Source of the DNA: Pirellulales bacterium
Lineage (GTDB): Bacteria > Planctomycetota > Planctomycetia > Pirellulales > UBA1268
Assembly: GCA_017853835.1 (NCBI GenBank)
Contig: JAFMIU010000001.1
Coordinates: forward strand, 1 to 64,000
DNA length: 64,000 nucleotides
Direction: 5' to 3'
Shown one piece after another: positions 39,242 through 47,952 of the stretch; positions within the stretch are counted from its first letter, which is position 1, and every line of letters starts with the position of its first letter. A program made the translations under genes and the position numbers. The notes under the pieces were generated by a model that made no database searches, had not been told where the DNA came from, and saw only the letters and a program-made list of their open reading frames with translations.

Positions 39242-40135
39242 ATGCTCATCGACTCGACCCAGATCGTCGACACCTTCGCGGAGGCTTTTCGGCTGCGATT
39301 TGCGAGAATCCTGGTGACCGCCCACGACGACCATTGGCTCGATGCCGCCCTCCGCGCGGCCTGCGGCTACGGAACGAGCGTGATTGGCTGTGACGCCGAG
39401 GTTGGGGTGGAACGCAGACTCGCCCCTTCGGAAACGCCAGACGGCCGCCCAGGCGGGCTCGTGCTGCTGTTTGCGTTCTCGGCCGAGGCTGTCGCCAAAG
39501 CGGTGTCGAATCGCACCGGTCAGTGCCTTCTCACCTGCCCGACCACGGCGGTGTTTGACGGCATGCCCATGGAGGTCGAACGCGCACCCGTCGGGGCCCA
39601 TGTCCGGTTTTTTGGCGATGGCCACGAAAAGACGAAGGTGCTCGACGGCCGGCGTTTCTGGCGGATTCCGGTCATGGACGGTGAGTTTCTGGTGGAGGAA
39701 ACGGTGGGGATTGCCAAAGGCATCGGGGGTGGCAACTTCATCGTTCAAGGGCGATCCCTCGAGGCCGCGCTTGCGGCGGCCCGACGGGCGGTCGAGGCCA
39801 TCGCCGACGTCCCGGGCACGATCACGCCCTTTCCAGGCGGGGTCGTCCGGTCTGGCAGCAAGGTGGGGTCGCGGTACGAGGCGCTACGGGCGTCGACCAA
39901 CGAGGCGTTTTGTCCAGGCTTGGTGGGCCGGATGGCCACGAGCCTCCATCCCGACGCCACCGCATGCCTTGAGATCGTGGTCGATGGCACCACGGAGGAG
40001 GCTGTGACCACCGCCATGGCGGTGGGCATGAGGTCGGCGGCCGGCCCGGAGATCCCTGCCATCTCCGCCGGCAACTATGGTGGAAAACTGGGCAAGTTTC
40101 ACTTTCACCTTCGCCAGGTTCTCTCGGCCTCCTGA
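39242..40135 (+). CDS. ftr: Formylmethanofuran--tetrahydromethanopterin formyltransferase
   Basis: This 297-residue enzyme moves the formyl group between methanofuran and tetrahydromethanopterin. It belongs to the C1 pathway shared by methanogens, methylotrophs and many planctomycetes, where it serves formaldehyde oxidation or detoxification. Family features include VTAHDDHWLDAALRAACGYGTSVIGCDAEVG, RFFGDGHEKTKVLDGRRFWRIPVMDGEFL and ISAGNYGGKLGKFHFHLR at the C-terminus. The start ATG has GAGG six bases upstream. No other gene of the pathway (fhcA, fhcB, fhcC, mch, mtdB, fae) is in the window. The bacterial name fhcD is equivalent. Confidence 0.95.
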   Translation: MLIDSTQIVDTFAEAFRLRFARILVTAHDDHWLDAALRAACGYGTSVIGCDAEVGVERRLAPSETPDGRPGGLVLLFAFSAEAVAKAVSNRTGQCLLTCPTTAVFDGMPMEVERAPVGAHVRFFGDGHEKTKVLDGRRFWRIPVMDGEFLVEETVGIAKGIGGGNFIVQGRSLEAALAAARRAVEAIADVPGTITPFPGGVVRSGSKVGSRYEALRASTNEAFCPGLVGRMATSLHPDATACLEIVVDGTTEEAVTTAMAVGMRSAAGPEIPAISAGNYGGKLGKFHFHLRQVLSAS

Positions 40136-40255
40136 AGTCAGTCGGCCACCCCGTCGCCCCTGACTGACCTTCTCCACCGCGCCTTTGTCTGCTACTCCCC
40201 CAGTCCCGCGCTGAATGGTGTTCGGCGTGGCCCCACCGTGCCTGGAGGGCATCGC

Positions 40256-42625
40256 ATGTCGGAATCCACGCCCACCCCGCGGCCATCCCGCCAGGATCTC
40301 GTGGTACCGCCCCGGCAATCCAACCTGGCGGCTGCGATTGGGGCGATTCTCTGCGCCGCGGCGGGGTTTGGCCTCGTGTGGGCGTTTGGCATCGGCCGCT
40401 CTCCGATTGCCGACACGCATGGGCCCGACGCACCCGAAGTGGCGTCGACGCCTCCCGACAACGCCGCTCCGGCGAGCTTCGATGCCCGTTCGGCGAGCCT
40501 CCCACCACAGCCCGATCTTTTGCCTCCAATCGACGACGCGATTCCCGTCCGTTCGCGGTTTGGCTCCGCACCCGAAGCCAGGCCAGTCGGCCATGACGAA
40601 CCGCCTGTCGATCGTTCCCCGGCGACCACGGCCCCGCTCGACAACGACCATGCCGTGATCCCGACGTCGGCGGAGACCGATCTTCCGCCTCCTCGCTTCG
40701 CCCGCTACGGCTCGAGTGACCTGCCGCCGGCGGAACTCGAACCCTTGTCGCATGACGCCGATGCGCCACCAGCGATCGAGGATGATTCCGCCCCGATGCC
40801 CAACGCCATGTCTCGGGCCGACGACGTTCTCGATCCCGTCGTAGAGGATGCTCCGCTCCCCGAGGATGCTGGCGACCTGCCCGCCGATCCTGTGCCTCCG
40901 GTCGATGTGGCCACATCGCCTGCTGACGACGCCGCCCCGCCGCCGGCGCCCTCGCCTCCTCCGGCGGCCGCTGCATTCGGTGCGGCACCGCCGGCCTTCG
41001 CATCCACCCCACCGGCACCCTTTCCCGAGCCGTCGGCTCCAGCACCCGCCGCACCGGCGATGCTGCCCCCACCATCCGCTTCCGTTTCCATGACGGCCGC
41101 GCCCGTCGCCCCGCCCTTCGCCGCGGCGCCGCCGGTTGCCATGCATGGCCAATCGGCTGAACTCAGGCCAGGCACATCCCTCCCGTCGGATCATGCTCCG
41201 GTGCCCGGTCGGGCACGCCCTGGTCCGATGCAGCTCGAGGGGATCCAGACGCCGCAGGTTTCAGTGGAAAAGCGCGGGCCGAGGGAGATCTCCGTCGGCA
41301 AGCCCGCGCGATACGAGATCATCGTTCGCAATGTCGGCAGCGCCACGGCCCACGATGTGGTGCTGCGCGACGCCGTTCCACAAGGCACGGCGCTGATCGC
41401 CACCACACCTCCCGCCAGCCCGCTCGCGACCGCGTCGGGGGATGCCGATGGCACGCTCGTGTGGTCGCTCGGGGCCCTTCAGCCTGGCGGCCAATCGGTG
41501 GTGACAATGGAGGTGATGCCGCAGGCGGAGGGAGACATCGGCAGTGTCGCCAGCGTGAGTTTTCGCGCGGATGCATCGGTTCGTTCGCGGGCCACGAAGC
41601 CCGATTTGCGAATCGAGTGCACGCCCCCGGAGCCCGTTTTGATCGGCCGTGACATGCAGGTGTCGCTCACCGTCACCAATCCCGGGACGGGCGTGGCCAC
41701 CGGGGTGGTGTTGGAGGCCTTCCTCCCGGAAAACGTGTCGCACCGATCCGGCAGCGAGCTCGAGTTTGACGTGGGCCAGTTGCGCCCCGGCGAATCCCGA
41801 ACGATCGACCTGGTGCTCGGAACCCGGGGTCCGGGCATCCATCCGGCAAGGCTCTCGGCCCGTGCCGACGGCGGCGTGGAGGCTCTGAACGAGGTGCCGA
41901 TCGAGGTGACGGCCCCGACGCTCGAACTGGCGGTCGACATGCCGCTTCGTCGGTTTCTCCAACGGCCCGCCACCTGCCGGATTGCGATGAACAACGGCGG
42001 CACCGCTTCGGCCCGGGCGATCGAACTGGCCGCCCAGTTGCCTCCGGGCATGAAGTTTGTGAAGGCCAACAATGCCGGCTGGCACGACGAACGCACGCAT
42101 CGTGTGCTCTGGAACCTCGAAGAACTGCCGCCCGGCGAGATGGGCACGGTGGAGGTCGTGGTGATGCCGGTTGAACTCGGTCCGCAGAAGATCGTGGCGG
42201 CCGCCCGCAGTGCCGACGGCCTATCCGATCAGGTGTCGCACACGTGCGACGTCGAAGGGCTCGCGGCCCTCTCGTTTGAGGTGGTAGACAGCGAGGATCC
42301 GATCGAGGTCGACGGGGTGACGGAATACGTGGTGCGGGTCGGCAATCAGGGCACGAAGCCGGCGACAGGTGTGCGGCTGGCAGCGACCCTGCTTGGCGAT
42401 CTGGAGCCCGTGGAGGCGCAGGGCCCTGGCGGCCATCGTGTCGACAACCTCACCGTTTCGTTCGAGCCGCTTGCCAAGCTCGCGCCGGCCGAAGAGGCGG
42501 TGTTTCGCATCCGCGCGAAGGGACGCCGGGCCGGCGACCAGCGGATTCAGGTGCAACTCACGAGCGCCGACCAGCCGGCTCCGATCACGAAGGAAGAGAT
42601 CACGCGGGTCTATGCTGACCGCTGA
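40256..42625 (+). CDS. Membrane-anchored DUF11/CARDB-like repeat protein
   Basis: This 789-residue protein has one N-terminal transmembrane segment (about residues 26-47, AAIGAILCAAAGFGLVWAFGIG). A Pro/Ala/Asp-rich spacer of about 280 residues follows. The C-terminal 460 residues carry four tandem DUF11/CARDB-like Ig-type domains, beginning near GKPARYEIIVRNVGSATAHDVVLRDAVPQG, GRDMQVSLTVTNPGTGVATGVVLEAFLP, RPATCRIAMNNGGTASARAIELAAQLPPG and GVTEYVVRVGNQGTKPATGVRLAATL. It probably forms a surface or periplasmic stalk. GGAGGG lies about six bases before the ATG. The last 12 bases of the gene and its downstream hairpin are duplicated 101 bases further on. Confidence 0.88.
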   Translation: MSESTPTPRPSRQDLVVPPRQSNLAAAIGAILCAAAGFGLVWAFGIGRSPIADTHGPDAPEVASTPPDNAAPASFDARSASLPPQPDLLPPIDDAIPVRSRFGSAPEARPVGHDEPPVDRSPATTAPLDNDHAVIPTSAETDLPPPRFARYGSSDLPPAELEPLSHDADAPPAIEDDSAPMPNAMSRADDVLDPVVEDAPLPEDAGDLPADPVPPVDVATSPADDAAPPPAPSPPPAAAAFGAAPPAFASTPPAPFPEPSAPAPAAPAMLPPPSASVSMTAAPVAPPFAAAPPVAMHGQSAELRPGTSLPSDHAPVPGRARPGPMQLEGIQTPQVSVEKRGPREISVGKPARYEIIVRNVGSATAHDVVLRDAVPQGTALIATTPPASPLATASGDADGTLVWSLGALQPGGQSVVTMEVMPQAEGDIGSVASVSFRADASVRSRATKPDLRIECTPPEPVLIGRDMQVSLTVTNPGTGVATGVVLEAFLPENVSHRSGSELEFDVGQLRPGESRTIDLVLGTRGPGIHPARLSARADGGVEALNEVPIEVTAPTLELAVDMPLRRFLQRPATCRIAMNNGGTASARAIELAAQLPPGMKFVKANNAGWHDERTHRVLWNLEELPPGEMGTVEVVVMPVELGPQKIVAAARSADGLSDQVSHTCDVEGLAALSFEVVDSEDPIEVDGVTEYVVRVGNQGTKPATGVRLAATLLGDLEPVEAQGPGGHRVDNLTVSFEPLAKLAPAEEAVFRIRAKGRRAGDQRIQVQLTSADQPAPITKEEITRVYADR

Positions 42626-42777
42626 CGAGCCCTCCATGGCCTCGTCAGCTCAGTGCCGTCGCGGGTGAAGCCAGAGGTTCACCGGGACGGCACGGGAGTC
42701 GCCATCCGGGCGACGCTGACCGCTGACGAGCCCTCCATGGCCTCGTCAGTTCAGTGCCGTCGCGGGTGAAGCCAGAG
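42614..42777 (+). repeat. Tandem duplication of gene tail plus terminator hairpin
   Basis: A 63-base block (42614-42676) recurs at 42715-42777 with a single difference. The first copy contains the last codons and stop of the DUF11-type gene. Each copy includes a hairpin: GCTGACGAG pairs with CTCGTCAGC (42621-42629 with 42641-42649), and in the second copy eight of these pairs remain. The hairpin is a likely terminator for the DUF11-type gene, so the element duplicated a functional 3' end. Confidence 0.85.
42621..42649 (+). terminator. Hairpin overlapping the stop codon of the DUF11-type gene
   Basis: A perfect 9-bp stem with an 11-nt loop includes the TGA stop within its left arm. It is followed by no T-run. 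A near-identical second hairpin sits at 42722-42750. Confidence 0.55.
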
Positions 42778-42782
42778 AAACC

Positions 42783-43115
42783 GCATGGCACCGACCCGTG
42801 GAAGCCCAAGGCCGTGAGGCCTGGGACACGCCGGGCTACACCGCACGACCCCGTTCCGCCACCTCGGCCCACGGGGCCAAACCCTCCGTACGAGCCACCA
42901 CGCCGATCCCACGGCTTACGCCGTTGGGCTTCCACCGGAAAAACCCTCGACACCGTCGCATGGCACCGACCCGTGGAAGCCCAAGGCCGTGAGGCCTGGG
43001 ACACGCCGGGCTACACCGCACGACCCCGTTCCGCCACCTCGGCCCACGGGGCCAAACCCTCCGTACGAGCCACCACGCCGATCCCACGGCTTACGCCGTT
43101 GGGCTTCCACCGGAA
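42783..43115. repeat. Two identical 158-bp tandem repeats of the palindromic family
   Basis: Units at 42783-42940 and 42958-43115 appear identical and are separated by 17 bases. Each runs from GCATGGCACCGACCCGTGG through GGCCGTGAGGCCTGGGACACG to the palindrome CCCACGGCTTACGCCGTTGGG and CTTCCACCGGAAA. The GGCCGTGAGGCC-GGGACACGCCGGGCTA block is shared with positions 58-93 at the window start, which places both loci in one family. Confidence 0.9.
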
Positions 43116-43294
43116 ATCGGCCATGCCTGCCCCGCGAGTTGACGAGCTTCGGGGTTGCCCATGCCCCGTGAGCCGGCGTCATTGGCAAGCGGAGCCAGGA
43201 TGGCGAAGCGAAGCCAATGCCGAGCGAGCCAAAGGGCATGGATGCCCGACGCGAACGTCCGGCGGCGGGGTGTGGGCAACCCCGAAGCGGAGCC
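43080..43294. repeat. Composite palindromic repeat, locus 3
   Basis: This has the same module order and about the same length as 20952-21167. The palindrome with TTGGGCTT leads into GCGAGTTGACGAGC, AGCCAGGATGGCGAAGCGAAG, a GGGCATGGATGCCC stem and the CGGCGGCGGGGTGTGGGCAACCCCGAAGC end. It shares its first 36 bases with the end of the preceding tandem unit. Confidence 0.82.
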
Positions 43295-43344
43295 CAAAGG
43301 CCGTCGTACCACGCACGGCGGCCTCAAGCCGCAGCCGACGCCGT

Positions 43345-45405
43345 CTAACCGCGGAGCACGCCACCTACTCGGCGACCGCACTCAGCCACCACGGCATCAA
43401 CCACACTGGCGGCGGCCTCACCCGAAAGCGTGCCCGACGTGCTGCGAAGCGTCATGGAGATCACAAAACTCTTGCGACCGGCCCCAAGGCGTTCGGCATC
43501 CTGCCAGACCTGCACCAGGCGACACGATTCCAGCATGCCGCCGGCTGCAGATCGCACGGCCGCCTCGACGTCACCCCACGGCACGTCTGCTGCAACCACG
43601 AGGTTGATGTCGCGCTCGACGGCCGGGAAATCACTCGGCTTCACAAGCGATCGCTCCAGCTCCGCCGCAAACGCAAGCACGTCGAGCCGCAGTTCGGCGG
43701 CTGCGACGGGAGCGACGAGTCCATAGGCCGACGCCGTTGAACGGGCCACTTCACCGATCACACCGATTCGCTCGGCAGACCGACCCTCGCGGTGAAGAAC
43801 CATCTCGGCCGAACGGCCGGGCTCGAAGAGATCGAACGCGGCCGGACGCACCTCGATGGTGGCGCCCGATGCCGTCACTCCGAGTCCCGCCAGCACCGCT
43901 TCGGCGAGCCCCTTCGCCCGCGAAAACGATCCGCCTACCACCATCGCGGCGAGCAAGGGCTCGTGCACCGGGCTCGGCACGGGATCCGCGCCCTCGGGAC
44001 GGGCAAGATAGGCCCGGGCGATCTCGAACAGGTCGGCATCGTCGACGCCGACGGCCACGTTGCCTCCTCGGGCCTCAAAAAGGCTCGGCAGGAGACTTCT
44101 CCGGAGCCGATCGGCGCCCCGCACCAGCGGTGGTGAGATGACGAGCGGCGGGGCCTCGCCCCAGGGGCTCGCGGCAGCCGCCTGTGCCTGCGTGACCACG
44201 CTGCGGGTCATCGCCTCGCACAGCCCGGCCGACACCAGCACCTCGCCGGCTCGGCGGAGTGTTTTTTCACGGGACGAAAGCTCGATCGGCCGAACCGCCA
44301 CGGCGACGTTTTCCGGCACGCTGGCATAGCCCTCGATCCGCGCGATCTCTTCGATGAGGTCGATTTCTCGCCAGCAATCGCGCCGCCACGTGGGGGCCCT
44401 CCACCGGTGTGCGTGCGGACCGGATCCCGACACTTCCACGAAGCCGAGCGACGTGAGGATCTGGCGCTGACGGGCATCGGCGATGGGGACGCCGAGGATC
44501 TCCTCCACCCGCTCGGCCGCCAGTGGAATCGACGCAGGCGCCGATGCCAGTTGGCCGGCGGCCACAAAGCCTCGCTCGAGCGTGCCTCCGGCGAGTTCGA
44601 GGATGAGCGACGCGGCCCTTCGGCTCGCCCATTCCACCATGGCGGGATCCGGACCACGTTCGAAGCGGTACGACGATGGGCTGGCGAGCACGAGGCCCCG
44701 GGCGGCCGCCCGCACCGGGAGCGGTGCAAACTGTGCCGACTCCAGCAGCACGTCGACCGTCGTCGCGGAGATCTCGGTGTCGGCGCCCCCCATCACGCCG
44801 GCGATCGCCACCGGCTTGCGGGCATCGGCGATCACGCACATCCGCTCGTCCAGCGAGTAGGTCTTGTGGTTGATCGCCGTGAACGGCTCCCCGTTGACGG
44901 CCCGTCGGATCACGATCTGGCCGCCTTCGACCTTGGCGAGATCGAAGGCATGGAGCGGCTGCCCCGACTCCAGCATCACGTAGTTGGTGACGTCGACGAC
45001 GTTGTTCACGCTGGCGATGCCGACGGTCGCCAGCCGATCGACGAGCCACGACGGACTCGGACCGATGTGCACACCACGGATCACCCTTGCCGTGTAGTGA
45101 GGGCAGATGTCGGAGGCATCAATCCGAACCGCGATGCTCTTCGACGCATCGGCGGCCCCCTCGAGGGGACGAGGATCGGGCACATGGAGCGGACGCCCAA
45201 ACAGCACCGCCGCCTCGCGGGCCACCCCGATATGCCCCAGACAGTCGGGCCGATTGCTGGTCACCTCGATCTCGACCGCCAGATCGTCGCCCACCGCCGA
45301 GGTCGACTCGTGGTTCAGTCCCGACATGAGCAGCTGCTCGACGAGGTCGTCGACGCTTCCGGGAAGCTGGACGTAATCGGCCAGCCAGTTCTTCGAGATG
45401 ATCAT
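43345..45405 (-). CDS. pheT: Phenylalanine--tRNA ligase beta subunit
   Basis: This 686-residue subunit forms the alpha2-beta2 enzyme that charges tRNA-Phe. B3/B4 editing-domain features (GQPLHAFDLAKVEGGQIVIRRA, ADARKPVAIAGVMGG), the B5 domain and the catalytic-like domain are present. The C-terminal ferredoxin-fold anticodon domain (FPAVERDINLVVAADVPWGDVEAAV) completes it. It is about 110 residues shorter than typical bacterial PheT because the EMAP/OB tRNA-binding insert normally found after the first 40 residues is missing: LLMSGLNHES runs almost directly into LAVEIEVTSNRPDCLGHIGVARE. It starts four bases after the pheS stop and is the last gene of the operon. Confidence 0.95.
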   Translation of the reverse strand: MIISKNWLADYVQLPGSVDDLVEQLLMSGLNHESTSAVGDDLAVEIEVTSNRPDCLGHIGVAREAAVLFGRPLHVPDPRPLEGAADASKSIAVRIDASDICPHYTARVIRGVHIGPSPSWLVDRLATVGIASVNNVVDVTNYVMLESGQPLHAFDLAKVEGGQIVIRRAVNGEPFTAINHKTYSLDERMCVIADARKPVAIAGVMGGADTEISATTVDVLLESAQFAPLPVRAAARGLVLASPSSYRFERGPDPAMVEWASRRAASLILELAGGTLERGFVAAGQLASAPASIPLAAERVEEILGVPIADARQRQILTSLGFVEVSGSGPHAHRWRAPTWRRDCWREIDLIEEIARIEGYASVPENVAVAVRPIELSSREKTLRRAGEVLVSAGLCEAMTRSVVTQAQAAAASPWGEAPPLVISPPLVRGADRLRRSLLPSLFEARGGNVAVGVDDADLFEIARAYLARPEGADPVPSPVHEPLLAAMVVGGSFSRAKGLAEAVLAGLGVTASGATIEVRPAAFDLFEPGRSAEMVLHREGRSAERIGVIGEVARSTASAYGLVAPVAAAELRLDVLAFAAELERSLVKPSDFPAVERDINLVVAADVPWGDVEAAVRSAAGGMLESCRLVQVWQDAERLGAGRKSFVISMTLRSTSGTLSGEAAASVVDAVVAECGRRVGGVLRG

Positions 45406-45409
45406 GGCA

Positions 45410-46429
45410 TCAGAACTGCCGGAGGAAACGAACGTCGTTGCGGTAAAAGTCGCGAATGTCATCCACGCCGTAGCGGCGCGCCGCGATCCGCTCCACGCCG
45501 AGGCCGAAGGCGAATCCGGTCACCACGTCGGGGTCATAGCCCACGGCCTCGAGCACGGCCGGGTCGACCATGCCGGCCCCTCCCATCTCAACCCACCGGC
45601 CTCCCCACTCCATGTCCACCTCGACGCTCGGCTCGGTGAACGGGAAAAAGGATGGACGGAACCGCACGTGCACGTCGCCGCCGAGGAAGCTCGAGGCGAA
45701 CAGTCGCAGGACGCTCTTGAGGTGGGCCATCGTGATGCCCGGCTCCACAAGGAGCCCTTCGACCTGATGGAACATCGGATAGTGCGTCGCGTCGGCCGTA
45801 TCGGGGCGATACACGCGGCCCAGCGACACGATCCGCAACGGCGGCTCGCGGTTTTCCATCACACGAATCTGCACCGTGCTCGTCTGCGACCGAAGCAGCA
45901 GGGGGTCGGCCGTCCGTGCCACCGACAGATAGAAGTTGTCGAGCGGATCGCGGGCAGGATGCTCGGCAGGAATGGCCAGGGCCTCGAAGTTGTGCCACTG
46001 GTCCTCAACCTCAGGCCCATCAACGCTCTCAAATCCGAGCCGCCCCATGATTTCCTGCACACGACGAATCGTGTGGGTGAGCGGGTGGACGTGGCCGAGG
46101 CGAATCGGCTCGCCGGGAAGCGTGACGTCGATTGCCTCCGCGGCGGGGCCAAGCCCTCCAGCTTCGATGCGTGCCTGCGCTGCCTCGAATGCTGCCGTGA
46201 TGGCGGCCTTGGCCTCATTGAAGTGGCGGCCGCCGGCCGGCTTGTCGCCCACAGCGAGGCCGCCAAGGGATTTTTGAATCGCCTTGAGTCGTCCGCTGCG
46301 GGCACCGAGAAACTCGACGCGATGCGCCTCGAGGGCGGCTGCATCGACCGCCTCGGCCAAGGCAGCCTCGGCATCGGCACGCAGCCGCTCCAGTTCGCCA
46401 CGGAACGAGTCGAGCGAAACGGCTGTCAC
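45410..46429 (-). CDS. pheS: Phenylalanine--tRNA ligase alpha subunit
   Basis: This 339-residue catalytic subunit has an N-terminal coiled-coil arm (residues about 1-95) and the class II synthetase core. Motif 2 is around [51 protein letters not shown]. Motif 3 is [35 protein letters not shown]. The start is a GTG four bases after the rplT stop, and translational coupling is likely because no ribosome-binding site is evident. It lies between rplT and pheT in the classical order. Confidence 0.96.
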   Translation of the reverse strand: MTAVSLDSFRGELERLRADAEAALAEAVDAAALEAHRVEFLGARSGRLKAIQKSLGGLAVGDKPAGGRHFNEAKAAITAAFEAAQARIEAGGLGPAAEAIDVTLPGEPIRLGHVHPLTHTIRRVQEIMGRLGFESVDGPEVEDQWHNFEALAIPAEHPARDPLDNFYLSVARTADPLLLRSQTSTVQIRVMENREPPLRIVSLGRVYRPDTADATHYPMFHQVEGLLVEPGITMAHLKSVLRLFASSFLGGDVHVRFRPSFFPFTEPSVEVDMEWGGRWVEMGGAGMVDPAVLEAVGYDPDVVTGFAFGLGVERIAARRYGVDDIRDFYRNDVRFLRQF

Positions 46430-46433
46430 GGCG

Positions 46434-46811
46434 TCACGCGACCGCGGCCGGCTCCGGGATACCCAGAGCCTTCTTCACCTCGGCAGCCACGGCATCGAAA
46501 CCCGTGGGGTCGAGCACGGCCATTTCGGCCAGCGTGCGGCGGTCGAGTTCACAGCCGATCTTCTCGAGCCCGGCGATCAGCTGGCTGTAGCGGAAGCCAC
46601 GCTCGCGGCATGCGGCATTGAGACGAACGATCCACAGACGGCGGAAGTCGCGCTTCTTGCGGCGGCGATCGCGGCGGGCATAGACGCCGGCACGGATGAT
46701 CGACTCCTTCGCGGTGCGAAGCAGGCGACGACGACCGCCCACCGAGCCCTTCACTCGCTTGAAAAGACGCTTCTTGGCTCGCAGACGCGGAACGACACTC
46801 TTGGTACGCAT
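46434..46811 (-). CDS. rplT: 50S ribosomal protein L20
   Basis: This 125-residue basic protein binds 23S rRNA early in large-subunit assembly and is an operon autorepressor in several phyla. The N-terminal [36 protein letters not shown] and the central [36 protein letters not shown] are typical. It is followed closely by pheS. An unusually long gap of about 200 bases separates it from rpmI upstream. Confidence 0.97.
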   Translation of the reverse strand: MRTKSVVPRLRAKKRLFKRVKGSVGGRRRLLRTAKESIIRAGVYARRDRRRKKRDFRRLWIVRLNAACRERGFRYSQLIAGLEKIGCELDRRTLAEMAVLDPTGFDAVAAEVKKALGIPEPAAVA

Positions 46812-47015
46812 GGCTCAAAAACCTTGCTCGGCTGGAGGCCCACAGGGCCTGTTCGGGGGAACCCTAAAATCTGGCTTGTTTCACGGCAAATGCAAGGGGC
46901 GGCCGGTTTTCCGCGACATCTTCCGGTCCTTGGCTCGGGCGGCTTCCACCACCCAGGCTCCGACCACCCGCTCCCGGCCGATGGCTGGAAGCCTGGACCT
47001 GAAGCAACGGCAGGA
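46812..47015 (-). other. Gap between rpmI and rplT
   Basis: This 204-base spacer is unusual, since rpmI and rplT are normally close. Near its 3' end on the minus strand lies the hairpin AGGCCC-TGT-GGGCCT, followed by a GGTTTTTG run just before the rplT start. It could be an internal regulatory leader for rplT, for L20 autocontrol, or a processing or promoter region. No coding sequence is evident. Confidence 0.4.
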
Positions 47016-47219
47016 TCAGTAGCTGTACTTTCCGAGCGCGTCGTGAATGCGGTGGACGTCGGACTCGGCCAGCACACCCGTGCCGCGAAGCTTGCGCTTC
47101 CGCTTGGCGGTGAGCCGGACCTGCAGGTGGCTCGTGCCGGCACGGCGGTGCTTCACCTTGCCGGTGGCGGTGAGCCGAAATCGCTTCTTCGTGCCCTTGT
47201 GGGTCTTTTGCTTTGGCAT
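47016..47219 (-). CDS. rpmI: 50S ribosomal protein L35
   Basis: This 67-residue basic protein has the family pattern MPKQKTHKGTKKRFRLTATGKVKHRRAGTSH and KRKRKLRGTGVLAESDVHRIHDAL. GAGGAG lies eight bases before the chosen ATG; a GTG three codons upstream is less likely. It sits between infC and rplT. Confidence 0.96.
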   Translation of the reverse strand: MPKQKTHKGTKKRFRLTATGKVKHRRAGTSHLQVRLTAKRKRKLRGTGVLAESDVHRIHDALGKYSY

Positions 47220-47278
47220 CGGTATCACTCCTCAGTGGTTCGGTGTGGAAATGCTGTGATGACTTGTGGGGGCGATGG

Positions 47279-47779
47279 TCACTTGGGCGCCAGGGTGCAG
47301 ACGAGCCGACGACCCATCTGCTGGGGCGGTGCCTCGACTTTGCTGACGGGTTCGAGTTGTTCGATGATCTGCCGCATGACCCTCTGCCCCTCGTCGATGT
47401 GGGCGAGTTCTCGTCCACGAAAGACGACGGAAACGATCACCTTGTCTTTGTGCTGGAGAAAGCCCTTCGCCTGATTGACCTTCACCTCGATGTCGTGGTC
47501 GCCGGTCTTGGGGCGGAGCCTGATTTCCTTGATCTTGGCGTGGTGGACGTGTGACTTGTGATGCTTCTTTTTCTGCTGATATTTGAACTTGCCGAAATCC
47601 ATGATTCGGCAGACGGGAGGCTTCTCATTGGGGGCCACCTCCACGAGATCCAAGCCGGCCTCCCTTGCCAGGGAGAGCGCCTCGTCTGTCGAAATGATCC
47701 CGAGCTGTCCGCCTTCGGCCGAAATGACTCGGATCGGAGTGATCCGAATCTGCTCGTTGATGCGATGCTGCTTCTCGAT
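47279..47779 (-). CDS. infC: Translation initiation factor IF-3
   Basis: This 166-residue factor prevents premature joining of the ribosomal subunits and proofreads start codons. The N-domain has [65 protein letters not shown], the linker is basic, and the C-domain has [40 protein letters not shown]. No in-frame ATG, GTG or TTG precedes the family's N-terminus. A TAA lies two codons upstream, and GGAGG sits eight bases before an ATC that encodes the expected first residue. This AUC start fits the known self-regulation of infC by rare start codons. It heads the infC-rpmI-rplT-pheS-pheT operon. Confidence 0.95.
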   Translation of the reverse strand: MEKQHRINEQIRITPIRVISAEGGQLGIISTDEALSLAREAGLDLVEVAPNEKPPVCRIMDFGKFKYQQKKKHHKSHVHHAKIKEIRLRPKTGDHDIEVKVNQAKGFLQHKDKVIVSVVFRGRELAHIDEGQRVMRQIIEQLEPVSKVEAPPQQMGRRLVCTLAPK

Positions 47780-47880
47780 GGCTTACGCCTCCGGCCGCGG
47801 AACGAATGGCCGCCGGACCGGATCGATGGCGTTTGCAACGCACCTCGGGCCGGCGGTCCTCCTCTGGATTGGACGTGCGG

Positions 47881-47911
47881 ATGGCCCCCCCATGTGGGCC
47901 CTGGGGGCCAT
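47881..47911 (-). terminator. Hairpin upstream of infC
   Basis: ATGGCCCCC (47881-47889) pairs perfectly with GGGGGCCAT (47903-47911) around a 13-nt loop. It lies between the stop of the upstream minus-strand gene and infC, so it is either that gene's terminator or part of an infC leader. No T-tract follows. Confidence 0.5.
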
Positions 47912-47952
47912 TTCCGCAGGATCGTGGAGTGTTGCCGTGAATGGGGGCACCG

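Larger units (their letters stand above)
42778..43344. other. Repeat-filled intergenic region before pheT
   Basis: This region between the convergent DUF11-type gene and pheT is filled by dispersed-family repeats (42783-43115 and 43080-43294). The last 50 bases before the pheT stop are unique. I find no gene here; all open frames are repeat by-products. Confidence 0.7.

Noticed and set aside
42783..43115. Possible CRISPR array
   Set aside because: There are only two units of 158 bp with one 17-bp spacer and no cas genes; repeat length and number do not fit CRISPR.
42754..43740. 328-residue frame over the repeat region and pheT end
   Set aside because: It consists of repeat-derived peptides (RPGTRRATPHD, SHGLRRWAS) and antisense pheT; it is not a gene.
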